Assembly: GCF_947568225.1 (NCBI RefSeq)
Contig: NZ_CANOOQ010000001.1
Location: forward strand, 1,550,001-1,614,000
Length of the DNA stretch: 64,000 bases
Source: Faecalispora anaeroviscerum
GTDB lineage: Bacteria > Bacillota > Clostridia > Oscillospirales > Acutalibacteraceae
Reading direction: 5' to 3'
The first letter of the stretch is position 1; the number at the start of each line of letters is the position of its first letter. Under the pieces are notes generated by a model. It had not been told where the DNA came from. It saw nothing but the letters and a program-made list of their open reading frames with translations, and searched no databases. Shown here one piece after another: positions 8,197 through 16,338 of the stretch. The position numbers and the translations under genes were made by a program.

Positions 8197-9225
8197 TCAA
8201 TCCACTTTAAAACCGGCTTGCTCTTTCCATTCGCATTTCGTTATGGGCACCGTTGTCCCACCTTCCAATAAGGTGACATCGTGAACGTGATCGATTTTCC
8301 CCACTTCTTTATGCTCAATCTGAAGAACCAGAGCGTTTACAATCGAATGCGAAAGCGCGGAACAGTCCTGACAAACCGTTGTCAGCCTTGGATAGGTAAG
8401 CCCCGCAAGCTCCGAGCCGCCATAGCCAACGATCTTCAGGTCCTCCGGCACGCGGATACCGTACAGTTGTGCCGTCTGCAGAATTCTGGCCGCAATGGAA
8501 TCTACCGCAAAAACACCGTCTATATTGGAATTACTGGAAAGCACTTCTTGAATGGCCTTACTGTATTTTCCAAAACAAAACTCCGTTTTTTTTAGTTCAA
8601 TTGTGGAACACCGAACGCCATTCTTTTTCAGCATTTTCTGAAATGCCGTGTGCCGTTCCAGCAAGGCAGTCTTCATACGGCGGTCCCCCATAACCTGCAC
8701 CACATTTTTACAGCCGTTTTCCATCAGCTTTCGTGCGGCCAGCTCACCGCCCATTTGGTGATTCGAAGAAACATTTGGAATCCGATCCCCCAGCTTCCTG
8801 TCGATGGAAACCATCGGGAGCGTCGCTTTCAAATAATCTGAAACGTCCAGCGCATGGCTGCCCACAATGATGCCGTCCGCCTTATTCTGGCGCAGCATTG
8901 CCATGTATTCCTTTTCTTTGCTTGCTTTCTCAATTGTGTTGCACAAGATCATTTTGTAGCCGCAATGATTCAGATCCATCTCAATATGCTTCGTGAGGCG
9001 CGCAAAAAAAGGATGGCTGATATCCGGTATGAGCAGTCCAACCATAAACGTTCGCTTTAGATATAGATTCCGCGCAATCTGATTCGGACAATAATTCAGC
9101 TCATCAATAGCCTGATACACCCTTTGGTACATTTCCTCCGATATATATCCACGCTTATTCAGCACGCGGGAAACCGTTGTTACCGATACCTCTGCCTTTT
9201 TGGCCACATCTTTAATCCCTGCCAT
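8197..9225 (-). CDS. LacI-family transcriptional regulator
   Basis: 342 residues. The N-terminal LacI helix-turn-helix (about 3-50) reads IKDVAKKAEVSVTTVSRVLN with the hinge helix YCPNQIARNL. A periplasmic-binding-protein-like sugar domain follows, with VGLLIPDISHPFFARL, a conserved SIDR segment and a C-terminal VCQD segment. GAGGG precedes the ATG at 9225; upstream in-frame codons lack a ribosome site. It is presumably a sugar-responsive regulator of itself and the downstream kinase. An AAGCGCTT palindrome at about 9519-9526 resembles a LacI-family half-site core, but it lies about 300 bases from the gene. Confidence 0.9.
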   Translation of the reverse strand: MAGIKDVAKKAEVSVTTVSRVLNKRGYISEEMYQRVYQAIDELNYCPNQIARNLYLKRTFMVGLLIPDISHPFFARLTKHIEMDLNHCGYKMILCNTIEKASKEKEYMAMLRQNKADGIIVGSHALDVSDYLKATLPMVSIDRKLGDRIPNVSSNHQMGGELAARKLMENGCKNVVQVMGDRRMKTALLERHTAFQKMLKKNGVRCSTIELKKTEFCFGKYSKAIQEVLSSNSNIDGVFAVDSIAARILQTAQLYGIRVPEDLKIVGYGGSELAGLTYPRLTTVCQDCSALSHSIVNALVLQIEHKEVGKIDHVHDVTLLEGGTTVPITKCEWKEQAGFKVD

Positions 9226-9627
9226 ATTGACCCTCAAATCCTTCTTTGGTAAAACCCTGTATTCTTGAGCTGCCAGACCTGCAATATGCAACAGATCAGC
9301 CTGTCAACCGTTTAAATTCGATTCTTTGAATCGCCGCTTCTGATTGATCAACCCTTTCAGGATTTTTCCTCATGACAAATCATTATTATCATATAACAAT
9401 TTTTCCTATTTTTCAACAAAATACCGGTGTTTCCGCCAATATTGATTCCGAACATGGCAGCACCCACACCCGATCCTATCCCAGCTTTCATCGGGATTCT
9501 ATTTTCCATGTGGCAAAAAAGCGCTTGGGCCATGAAGCCCTGGTATTTTTAAAACGATGTTGATAAGAACTTCCGGATGCGGCCCAAGGTGCCCATGTTA
9601 GCGTTTGGTTTTTGAACAAAACAACAA
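9226..9627. other. Intergenic region between the LacI gene and the pfl operon
   Basis: About 400 bases without a supportable gene. It contains an AAGCGCTT core palindrome (9519-9526) and short hairpins, and must hold the promoter of the LacI-kinase pair. I could not assign that promoter with confidence. Short frames on either strand lack ribosome sites. Confidence 0.4.
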
Positions 9628-9664
9628 ATTCCCGGAAGGCGATCAGAACGCCTTCCGGGAATTC
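9628..9664 (-). terminator. Terminator of pflBA
   Basis: AATTCCCGGAAGGCG pairs perfectly with CGCCTTCCGGGAATT over a short loop, 20 bases after the pflA stop, with TTGTTGTTTTG on the minus strand. Confidence 0.85.
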
Positions 9665-9684
9665 ATTGTATATAGGATTTCGTT

Positions 9685-10410
9685 TTATGGGAAAACCGTT
9701 GGAACGCCCGCCTCAATGCTTCGGTACAGCTCCTGTATTTTCGCGTCCGTACATTCCTCAAAATTTCGAAGCGGAAATTCAAGCTTCATGGCCTCGTATT
9801 TGCTGATGCAGTATTTGCGAAACGGCAGCAGCTCAAGCCTCTGAAGATTTGTGTACCGGGCAGCCAATTCTGCTGTTTTCAGAATATGTTCCTCGCTGTC
9901 GGTAAGTTCCGGAACCACGACATGCCGAATCCACAATGGCACCCCAAGCTCTTCCGTCTGCTTTAAAAAGCGCAGCACCTGATCCATATTTCCCCGGGCA
10001 TAGTGAAGGTAATCCGCTTCATTGGAAAATTTAAGGTCACAGAGAACCAAATCGGTGTGGAGCAGCACAGAACGGGCCCCCTCAGGGTCACCGATCCCGG
10101 CGGTATCCAGCGCAGTATGAATTCCCTCGCGGTGGAGGCGGCGAAACAAGTCAGAAACAAATCCCCATTGCAGCAACGGTTCTCCGCCTGAAACAGTCAC
10201 TCCGCCGGACGTGGCAAAATAAGATTTGTAACGCAGAACCTTCTCTACCACCTCATCAACGGTGTACTCCGTGCCGCTGGTCAGGCTCCAAGTATCGGGG
10301 TTGTGGCAATAAGCACAGCGCAAAGTACACCCCTGCAGAAAAATGACAAAGCGGAGCCCGGGGCCGTCTACCGCGCCCAGACTTTGAAAGGAATGAACCC
10401 GACCCTTCAT
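9685..10410 (-). CDS. pflA: Pyruvate formate-lyase activating enzyme (radical SAM)
   Basis: 241 residues. It uses a [4Fe-4S] cluster and S-adenosylmethionine to install the glycyl radical on PflB. The radical SAM CxxxCxxC motif is GCTLRCAYC (C28, C32, C35), preceded by DGPGLRFVIFLQGC, which is typical of PflA. The TSGGVTVSGGEPLLQ segment is the SAM-binding GGE motif. Length is normal. It overlaps the pflB stop by one base (TAATG), so translation is coupled to its substrate protein. Cytoplasmic, works only anaerobically. Confidence 0.96.
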   Translation of the reverse strand: MKGRVHSFQSLGAVDGPGLRFVIFLQGCTLRCAYCHNPDTWSLTSGTEYTVDEVVEKVLRYKSYFATSGGVTVSGGEPLLQWGFVSDLFRRLHREGIHTALDTAGIGDPEGARSVLLHTDLVLCDLKFSNEADYLHYARGNMDQVLRFLKQTEELGVPLWIRHVVVPELTDSEEHILKTAELAARYTNLQRLELLPFRKYCISKYEAMKLEFPLRNFEECTDAKIQELYRSIEAGVPTVFP

Positions 10411-12641
10411 TACATTACCTCGTGGAAGGTACGCGAAATCACTTCGCGCTGCTGTTCCTTTGAGAGCTTGTGAAAATTCACGGCATAGCCAGATACGCGG
10501 ATGGTGAGATTGGGATAGCGCTCCGGATGCTCATAGGCTTCCATCAGGGTTTCTCTATTTAACACATTGACATTGATGTGGTGTGCCTTTTGCAGAAAGT
10601 AGCCATTCAAAATGGAAACCAGATTCGCGTGGCGCTCCTCGTCGCTATGCCCCAGTGCCTGCGGGATGATTGAGAAAGTGTTGGAGATTCCGTCCTTGCA
10701 GACATCATAAGAGAGCTTTGCGACAGAATTCAGGGATGCGAGCGCGCCGTTTTTCTCGCGGTTATGCATGGGGTTTGCGCCAGGAGCAAACGGCTCGCCG
10801 GCCTTTCTCCCATCGGGCGTTGCCCCGGTCTTTTTGCCGTAAACCACGTTGGAGGTAATGGTCAGAATAGAGAGCGTGTGCTCGGCGTTGCGGTAGGTCG
10901 GATTCTTCTGAAGTGCCTCAAAGAACAGCCTGACCTGCTCCTGCGCGATGGAATCGACGCGGTCGTCATCATTGCCGTAAGCCGGATATTCACCGACTGT
11001 TTCAAAGCCTGTGATCAGCCCGCTCTCGTCGCGAATGCACCTGACCTTTGCGTACTTGGTAGCGGAAAGCGAATCGGCCAAAACGGAAAGCCCCGCAATT
11101 CCAAACGCCATAAAGCGGTGTACATCGGTGTCATGCAGCGCCATCTGCGTTTTTTCATAGGCATATTTGTCGTGCATATAATGGATGATATTCATTGCAC
11201 TCACATAGGTTTTCGCCAGCCAGTCGCGGTAAAAGGCCATGCCATCCAGAACCGTTTTGTAATCGAGGTACTCTCCCTCATAGGGAGTTTTGGCCGGGGC
11301 GATCTGCTTCCCGCTCTTCTCATCTCGGCCGCCGTTCAGGCTCATGAGCAGGAGCTTTGCCAGGTTTGCCCGCGCGCCGAAGAACTGCATGTCCTTCCCC
11401 AGGCGCATCGCCGAAACACAGCAGGCAATTCCATAATCATCGCCGAATTTAGGGCGCATAATGTCGTCGTTCTCATACTGAATGGCATCCGTTTCACAGG
11501 AAGCCTTCGCGGCAAAGCGCTTGAAGTCCTCCGGCAGATGGTCAGACCACAAAACGGTGAGGTTGGGTTCCGCCGACGCACCCAGATTATACAGCGTATG
11601 AAGCATGCGGAAGGAGCTTTTGGTTACCAGAGTTCGGCCGTCCTCCCCCATGCCGCCGACCGATTCCGTAATCCACATCGGGTCGCCCGCAAACAGCTCG
11701 TTGTACTCCGGTGTGCGCAGGTGGCGCGCCATACGAAGCTTCATCACAAAATCATCGAAAATTTCCTGCGCCTGCTGCTCCGTGATAAGGCCGTTTTTCA
11801 GGTCGCGTTCAAAGTAAATGTCAAGGAATGTGCTGACGCGGCCGAGGCTCATCGCCGCGCCGTTCTGCTCCTTGATCGAGCCGAGGTAGCCGAAATACAG
11901 CCATTGCACCGCTTCTTTGGCATTTTCTGCGGGCCTTGAAAGATCAAAGCCATACAGAGCGGCCATGTCCTTCAGGTACCCCAAAAATGTGATCTGCTGA
12001 TACAGCTCCTCCAGCTGGCGGATATGATCCGCATCCATAACACCCTCGCCGATTTTCGCCTTGTCCTTTTTCTTTTCCTCAATCAGCCGGTCCACCCCGT
12101 AGAGCGCGACTCTGCGATAATCGCCGATAATGCGCCCTCTTCCGTACGCGTCCGGCAGGCCGGTGATGATGCCGCAGTGCCGGGCCGCACGAATCTCATC
12201 GGTATAGGCGCGAAAAACACCTTCATTATGGGTGGTTCGGTACTGAAACTCCTTCTCCACCTCCGGAGAAAGCTGATACCCGTAAGCTTCACACGCCTTG
12301 CGCGTCATGTTCAGCCCGCCGAAAGGGTTCACACCACGCCGCAGCGGGCGATCAGTCTGCAAACCCACAATGATTTCCTGATCCTTGTCCAGATAGCCGG
12401 GATTATAGCTGGTCAATGAGGTAACGGTTCGCGTATCGATGTCGAGAACGCCGCCGAATTCCTGCTCCATCTCCAGCAGGTGATTCAGCTTTTTCATCAA
12501 CGCGTTTGTTCTCTCCGTTGCCGGGGTCAGGAACTCCGCACCGCCCTCATACGGCGTATAGTTCGTCTGAATAAAATTCCGAACGTCGATCTCCGTTTCC
12601 CAGTTTCCGCCGTGAAACTCGTTCCATGCCTGTGCCTTCAT
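10410..12641 (-). CDS. pflB: Formate acetyltransferase (pyruvate formate-lyase)
   Basis: 743 residues. It converts pyruvate and CoA to acetyl-CoA and formate by a glycyl-radical mechanism. The catalytic cysteine pair is in YGIACCVSAMRLG, and the glycyl-radical loop is RVSGYAV with the radical Gly at 718, 25 residues from the end, as in other PFLs. The conserved pocket segments TESVGGMGEDGRT and the GATPDGR-like stretch are present, which separates true PFL from glycerol dehydratase-like paralogues. GGAGA lies seven bases before the ATG. The long leader has a consensus promoter and a ZTP riboswitch, tying formate production to the one-carbon folate state. Confidence 0.97.
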   Translation of the reverse strand: MKAQAWNEFHGGNWETEIDVRNFIQTNYTPYEGGAEFLTPATERTNALMKKLNHLLEMEQEFGGVLDIDTRTVTSLTSYNPGYLDKDQEIIVGLQTDRPLRRGVNPFGGLNMTRKACEAYGYQLSPEVEKEFQYRTTHNEGVFRAYTDEIRAARHCGIITGLPDAYGRGRIIGDYRRVALYGVDRLIEEKKKDKAKIGEGVMDADHIRQLEELYQQITFLGYLKDMAALYGFDLSRPAENAKEAVQWLYFGYLGSIKEQNGAAMSLGRVSTFLDIYFERDLKNGLITEQQAQEIFDDFVMKLRMARHLRTPEYNELFAGDPMWITESVGGMGEDGRTLVTKSSFRMLHTLYNLGASAEPNLTVLWSDHLPEDFKRFAAKASCETDAIQYENDDIMRPKFGDDYGIACCVSAMRLGKDMQFFGARANLAKLLLMSLNGGRDEKSGKQIAPAKTPYEGEYLDYKTVLDGMAFYRDWLAKTYVSAMNIIHYMHDKYAYEKTQMALHDTDVHRFMAFGIAGLSVLADSLSATKYAKVRCIRDESGLITGFETVGEYPAYGNDDDRVDSIAQEQVRLFFEALQKNPTYRNAEHTLSILTITSNVVYGKKTGATPDGRKAGEPFAPGANPMHNREKNGALASLNSVAKLSYDVCKDGISNTFSIIPQALGHSDEERHANLVSILNGYFLQKAHHINVNVLNRETLMEAYEHPERYPNLTIRVSGYAVNFHKLSKEQQREVISRTFHEVM

Positions 12642-12695
12642 AAGCTCTCCTTTTGTTTCAAGGCATTCGGCTTTCCCTGTACCGCCATTTTCAAA

Positions 12696-12738
12696 ACAAA
12701 AAAGGGCGGCACTTGGTAAAAACCAAAATGCTGCCCAG
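12696..12738 (-). terminator. Riboswitch-controlled intrinsic terminator in the pflB leader
   Basis: The minus strand reads GGGCAGCA, an inner stem TTGG/CCAA, then TGCCGCCC followed by TTTTTTG. The 5' arm is made from the conserved 3' end of the ZTP aptamer (CTGGGCA), so aptamer and terminator cannot form at once. It ends about 60 bases before the pflB ATG. Confidence 0.85.
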
Positions 12739-12803
12739 ACGGTCGGCTGAAGATACAGCTTTTATTCCCCTGTGGTTTGATCTCCACATTACCCGTCAGT
12801 CAT
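12731..12803 (-). promoter_or_regulatory. ZTP (pfl-motif) riboswitch aptamer upstream of pflB
   Basis: Read on the minus strand, the leader has the conserved blocks of the ZTP/ZMP riboswitch in order: GACTGACGGG, then a GTGG/CCAC hairpin, then AGGGGAATAAAAGC, a variable linker hairpin, and the 3' block GCCGACCGTCTGGGCA. The GACGG and CCGTC segments pair. The family senses ZMP/ZTP, which accumulates when 10-formyl-tetrahydrofolate is short, and usually turns genes on. Stabilising the aptamer here would block the terminator and allow pflBA expression. A consensus promoter lies just upstream. Confidence 0.92.
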
Positions 12804-12827
12804 AAAAGCCTGTTTAATTGTGTTTTC

Positions 12828-12857
12828 ATTATAGAAGATGCGGGGAGCATCTGTCAA
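12828..12857 (-). promoter_or_regulatory. Promoter of pflBA
   Basis: TTGACA and TATAAT on the minus strand are separated by 18 bases. Transcription would start about 20 bases before the riboswitch aptamer. Confidence 0.8.
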
Positions 12858-13115
12858 CAGGTAAATCACATTTTTTCTTACCCACAAAAATGTGCAATAG
12901 CAGCTTCTGAATTTTGTGTTTTATTACAATCAACCGTACTGCTGGCAAGCAGTTACCAAGTAACAGCTAGTACGTCCTTTCAGAGATAAGAATATTGGGA
13001 TCTAATCATATCATCCCCTTTATTGTGTTGTAATTAAGCCATACCTTCGAACATTCTCCCTCTTCGTTCGCTAAACACTAAATAGAAGCATTTTAGAACC
13101 ATACGCAACAATAAA
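12858..13115. other. Intergenic region with no recognised feature
   Basis: I see nothing supportable here: no coding frame with a ribosome site, no strong hairpin, no tRNA. Confidence 0.4.
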
Positions 13116-13156
13116 AAGCCACAAACCCGCATTGCTGCTGGATTTGTGGCTTTGTG
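13116..13156 (-). terminator. Intrinsic terminator, probably the native guaA terminator displaced by the island
   Basis: The minus strand reads AAGCCACAAA, a loop, then TTTGTGGCTT followed by TTTATTG. It begins six bases beyond the left copy of the island repeat, which spells the guaA 3' codons plus stop. Before insertion it would have sat right behind guaA. Confidence 0.75.
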
Positions 13157-13160
13157 TTTT

Positions 13161-13172
13161 TTATTCCCACTC
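13161..13172. repeat. Left attachment repeat of the guaA island (12-bp direct repeat)
   Basis: TTATTCCCACTC is identical to 27383-27394. Read on the minus strand it is GAG TGG GAA TAA, the last codons (EWE, stop) of guaA. Identical copies flanking an integrase-bearing segment mark the insertion ends. Confidence 0.85.
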
Positions 13173-13477
13173 GCCGAGTTAATCTCGTTTCTAAACTTTT
13201 CTGTTTAGATATTTTGATTCCATTTGATACGATATAGCTTCAGCTATCTTTATCCTAACGGGTTGCCGAACTTTTGCTATCAAAAATCTATCAGGGTGTG
13301 TCTATCGCAGGTCGCATTCACTGTGCTCTTGCAAGGGGCTTGCGGGTTGGGCGGATGCTATTGTGAATGCTTATACTTGCTCTCTTGGGGTACAATCTGA
13401 ACGATCTTGCCTGTATTATTCATAGTGCAAGGATTCCCCATGTATCTCCAAATCAAAAACTTTCAACCTCTGCGGAT
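13173..13477. other. Left end of the island, non-coding
   Basis: About 300 bases between the left repeat and hsdM. It holds a CTCGCCGAG palindrome, a TCTAAAC/GTTTAGA hairpin (about 13190-13209) and one copy of TGCTATCAA (13275-13283), which also occurs twice at the right end and may be an integrase arm site. No gene is supported. Confidence 0.45.
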
Positions 13478-15223
13478 TCAAGGAAGCTCTGGCAAACCAA
13501 GTTCCTTCAGGAACTGATTGTGCTTTGCCTTTGCTTTTTTTATAGCTTCTTCAGTTTCATCAAGATTCTTTTTTACTGTTGCAAGATCAATAATCACTTC
13601 TTTCTCAGCAGTACTCACATATCTTGATATGTTTAGATTGAAGCCGTTCTTTTCAATCTCTTCCATTGACACACGGCGCGAATATTTTTTATCGTCTTCT
13701 TTGCGGAACTGATAGGTCTCTACGATTCTGTCGATGTGTTCAGGCAATAAGACATTTTGTCGTTTCCCTTTTTCGAAATACTCACTCGCATTAATAAACA
13801 ACACATCGTCCGGTCTCTTGCACTTTTTCAAGACAAGAATGCAAACCGGGATGCCCGTTGAGAAAAAGAGGTTTGAAGGCAATCCGATAATCGTGTCGAT
13901 GTTTCCATCCGTGAGTAGTTTCTTTCTAATTTTCTCTTCTGCACCGCCACGGAACAAAACGCCATGGGGCAAAATGATTGCCATCGTGCCGTTATCACTT
14001 AAAAAGTGAAATCCATGTAACAGAAAAGCAAAGTCAGCCGCAGATTTCGGAGCAAGGCCGTAGCTTTTAAAGCGGAAATCTTCGGACATCTCTTCGGTTG
14101 GTTCCCAGCGGTAGCTGAACGGTGGATTTGCAACGACTGCATCGCATTCCAATTTTTTGGCTGGATTCATCTCGTTCAAGATATCCCAGTCATTTGTCAA
14201 CGAATCTCCGTGAAAGATTTGAAACGCTGTACTCTTAAATCCATGAAGAAGCATATTCATACGTGCAAGGTTATACGTTGTGACATTTTTTTCTTGTCCA
14301 TATATCTGGCTAATGCTATTTGGATCAAGATGTTCTTTTACATTTATTAGCAAGGAAGCTGAACCACAGGCAAAGTCTAGTAAGTTGTTAATTCTCGCCC
14401 GTTTGCCTGAACTAGGGTTATGACTGTCAAGGATGACAATGCGAGAAAGAATGGTCGATACCTGTTGTGGAGTATAAAACTCTCCGGCTTTTTTTCCTGA
14501 ACCTGCTGCAAATTGACCAATCAAGTATTCATAAGCATTTCCCAAGAGATCAGTTTCGTCGGTGAATTTAGAAAGGCCCTCAGCAATTTCAGTTATAATT
14601 GTACACAGCATGGAATTTCGCGCCGGATAATTCTTTCCCAGTTTCTCAGAGTCGAGATTAACCTCAGAAAATAGACCCTGAAACGCACTGTCAAAGGACT
14701 CGTTTTCAATAAACTTAAAACCAGCTTGTAAAGTCTTTAAAAGGTCATCACTCTGTGTGCGTGCTAATTCGCAAATGTTGCTCCAAAGATAATGAGGCTT
14801 AATCACATAATGAAGCTTGCGGCGCATTTGTTTTTCAAGCATAGCCACATCGTCAGGGTTTTTGGCGTACCAAACCAACAGCGGTGTCAAAGCTGTTGTC
14901 TCTGGAGCATGGCCATTATCTCCAGCAAGTATTTCCTTTGCACGTTCTTCTAGCCGCTCCATGCTAAAAAAGTCAGAGAAATTTACAGCAGTAGCATGCT
15001 TGTTTTCCTTTTCTGATTTGAGGGCGTTAACATACTCTTCACATTGCAAATAATCGCCGCCAAGTTCTTTCTTTGCGGCATCCTCGTAGTTGTCGGAAAG
15101 GTAGCGCAGGAAGAGGAACGACAACATATAGTCGCGGAAATCATCAGGGTTCATCGCCCCGCGCAGTTTGTCGGCTATTGCCCATAGGGTTGCGCCTAAT
15201 TGTTTTTGCTGTGTATCATTCAT
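13478..15223 (-). CDS. hsdM: Type I restriction-modification system, DNA methyltransferase subunit HsdM
   Basis: 581 residues. HsdM methylates adenine at the bipartite target set by HsdS and is also needed for restriction. The helical N-terminal HsdM domain (LWAIADKLRGAMNPDDFRDY) is followed by the N6-adenine methyltransferase core: motif I in LLDFACGSASLL and motif IV NPPF in VVANPPFSYRW. The order and spacing are of the gamma class, and the length is normal. GGAGG lies seven bases before the ATG. It is the last gene of the operon, after prrC with a 11-base gap. It resembles the type IC systems that host prrC in E. coli. Confidence 0.95.
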   Translation of the reverse strand: MNDTQQKQLGATLWAIADKLRGAMNPDDFRDYMLSFLFLRYLSDNYEDAAKKELGGDYLQCEEYVNALKSEKENKHATAVNFSDFFSMERLEERAKEILAGDNGHAPETTALTPLLVWYAKNPDDVAMLEKQMRRKLHYVIKPHYLWSNICELARTQSDDLLKTLQAGFKFIENESFDSAFQGLFSEVNLDSEKLGKNYPARNSMLCTIITEIAEGLSKFTDETDLLGNAYEYLIGQFAAGSGKKAGEFYTPQQVSTILSRIVILDSHNPSSGKRARINNLLDFACGSASLLINVKEHLDPNSISQIYGQEKNVTTYNLARMNMLLHGFKSTAFQIFHGDSLTNDWDILNEMNPAKKLECDAVVANPPFSYRWEPTEEMSEDFRFKSYGLAPKSAADFAFLLHGFHFLSDNGTMAIILPHGVLFRGGAEEKIRKKLLTDGNIDTIIGLPSNLFFSTGIPVCILVLKKCKRPDDVLFINASEYFEKGKRQNVLLPEHIDRIVETYQFRKEDDKKYSRRVSMEEIEKNGFNLNISRYVSTAEKEVIIDLATVKKNLDETEEAIKKAKAKHNQFLKELGLPELP

Positions 15224-15234
15224 TCTTGCGCCTC

Positions 15235-16338
15235 CTATTCATCACCAAACAATTCGGTGTTGAATTTGTAAGTTTCTAAAAATCCATCCAGAATTTCTTT
15301 GAAAATTCTCTTGTTGTCCTCAACCATTTCAACGGGTTCGAATATTGAATATGCCCCATGACTTAACAGGTTTGTCATTCGCAGATGAACTATACCATCT
15401 ACATCTGTCTCGTCTTGCTTGATGCAAGCAGAAAATTTGTCAAACCCGTGGAATGAGGCTGTCTTTTCAAGTATATTTCGGAGAATATTAAAATGATAGG
15501 TATAGAGCCTTCCGGAGTCTGCAACCTCTTTCAATTGTTTCAACAATTCGACATGATGAAAAAAGGGAGTATCTCCAGTATCGCGAACGATGTATCTACC
15601 AGTATCACCTTTTTTACTAACAAACCGCTTTACCGTGTTGTCGCGTTTTAGCTCGTTATACATTACATTGAAAAACAATGCATGGTGCGTAGAAACAACT
15701 ACTTTCATATCGCTACTCTTAATCAATTGCGCAAGATGGCAAGCAACAGCTACAGCGTTATTATCGTCTAATGATGAAATTGGATCGTCTATATAGATAT
15801 ATTTGACCCAGTCATAAGCAGTCTCTCCATCAATCGCCAGTTGAGCCACGGCGAGAAAGAAGCACCAGATAAAAATGTTTTCCTCCCCGCGAGAAACTTT
15901 AATTCGATTTTCCGTAACTACGGAGTCCCTCTTCTTAACATCCCGCGAAAAAGCAATATACCCCTCGTCGAAAAATAATTCGAAGTAAAAATCCGCATAT
16001 CTATCCAGAAGTGGACGAATACGGGTATCAATTGCAAAGCCGTCCAGCCCTCTGAAAAAACGAGAATCCTTGTTAAACAGCAGCCGTCTATCTGTGTCAC
16101 CATCAAGGTCATTGTTCCAAGTGAAAAGGTCTTCGGTAAACGCATTATAATAAAGCGTGTCCGCCGTCTTTTCATCAGTTCCACGAATCGACTTCTTGCC
16201 GATATCCTTAAACGCGCAAGAGAGTCTTGTTTTTCCGGTTCCATTATAGGCGAAAAGAAGGTAGCATTTTTTATCGCCAAGTATATCGCGCATATTCTGA
16301 GCAAGCTTTTTTAGGCTTGGAAAAGTTTTGCTGCTCAT
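15235..16338 (-). CDS. prrC: PrrC-type anticodon nuclease (ABC/AAA-like ATPase with ACNase domain)
   Basis: 367 residues. In E. coli, PrrC is a latent tRNA-Lys anticodon nuclease held silent by the type IC restriction enzyme and released when a phage inhibits it. Here Walker A is AYNGTGKT (30-37), YYNAFTEDLF is at 63-72, the ABC signature VSRGEE is near 148-153, Walker B is IYIDDPISSLDD (181-192), and the H-loop STHH is at 216-219. The C-terminal part has LRNILEKTASF with R287 and E291 four apart, and H327 in LLSHG. This is the Arg-Glu-His triad layout of PrrC. The ATG overlaps the hsdS stop (ATGA). Identity is well supported; the tRNA target here is unknown. Confidence 0.88.
   Translation of the reverse strand: MSSKTFPSLKKLAQNMRDILGDKKCYLLFAYNGTGKTRLSCAFKDIGKKSIRGTDEKTADTLYYNAFTEDLFTWNNDLDGDTDRRLLFNKDSRFFRGLDGFAIDTRIRPLLDRYADFYFELFFDEGYIAFSRDVKKRDSVVTENRIKVSRGEENIFIWCFFLAVAQLAIDGETAYDWVKYIYIDDPISSLDDNNAVAVACHLAQLIKSSDMKVVVSTHHALFFNVMYNELKRDNTVKRFVSKKGDTGRYIVRDTGDTPFFHHVELLKQLKEVADSGRLYTYHFNILRNILEKTASFHGFDKFSACIKQDETDVDGIVHLRMTNLLSHGAYSIFEPVEMVEDNKRIFKEILDGFLETYKFNTELFGDE

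Noticed and set aside
9372..9563. Short coding frames between the LacI gene and pfl
   Set aside because: No ribosome sites, and the composition is not protein-like over a useful length.
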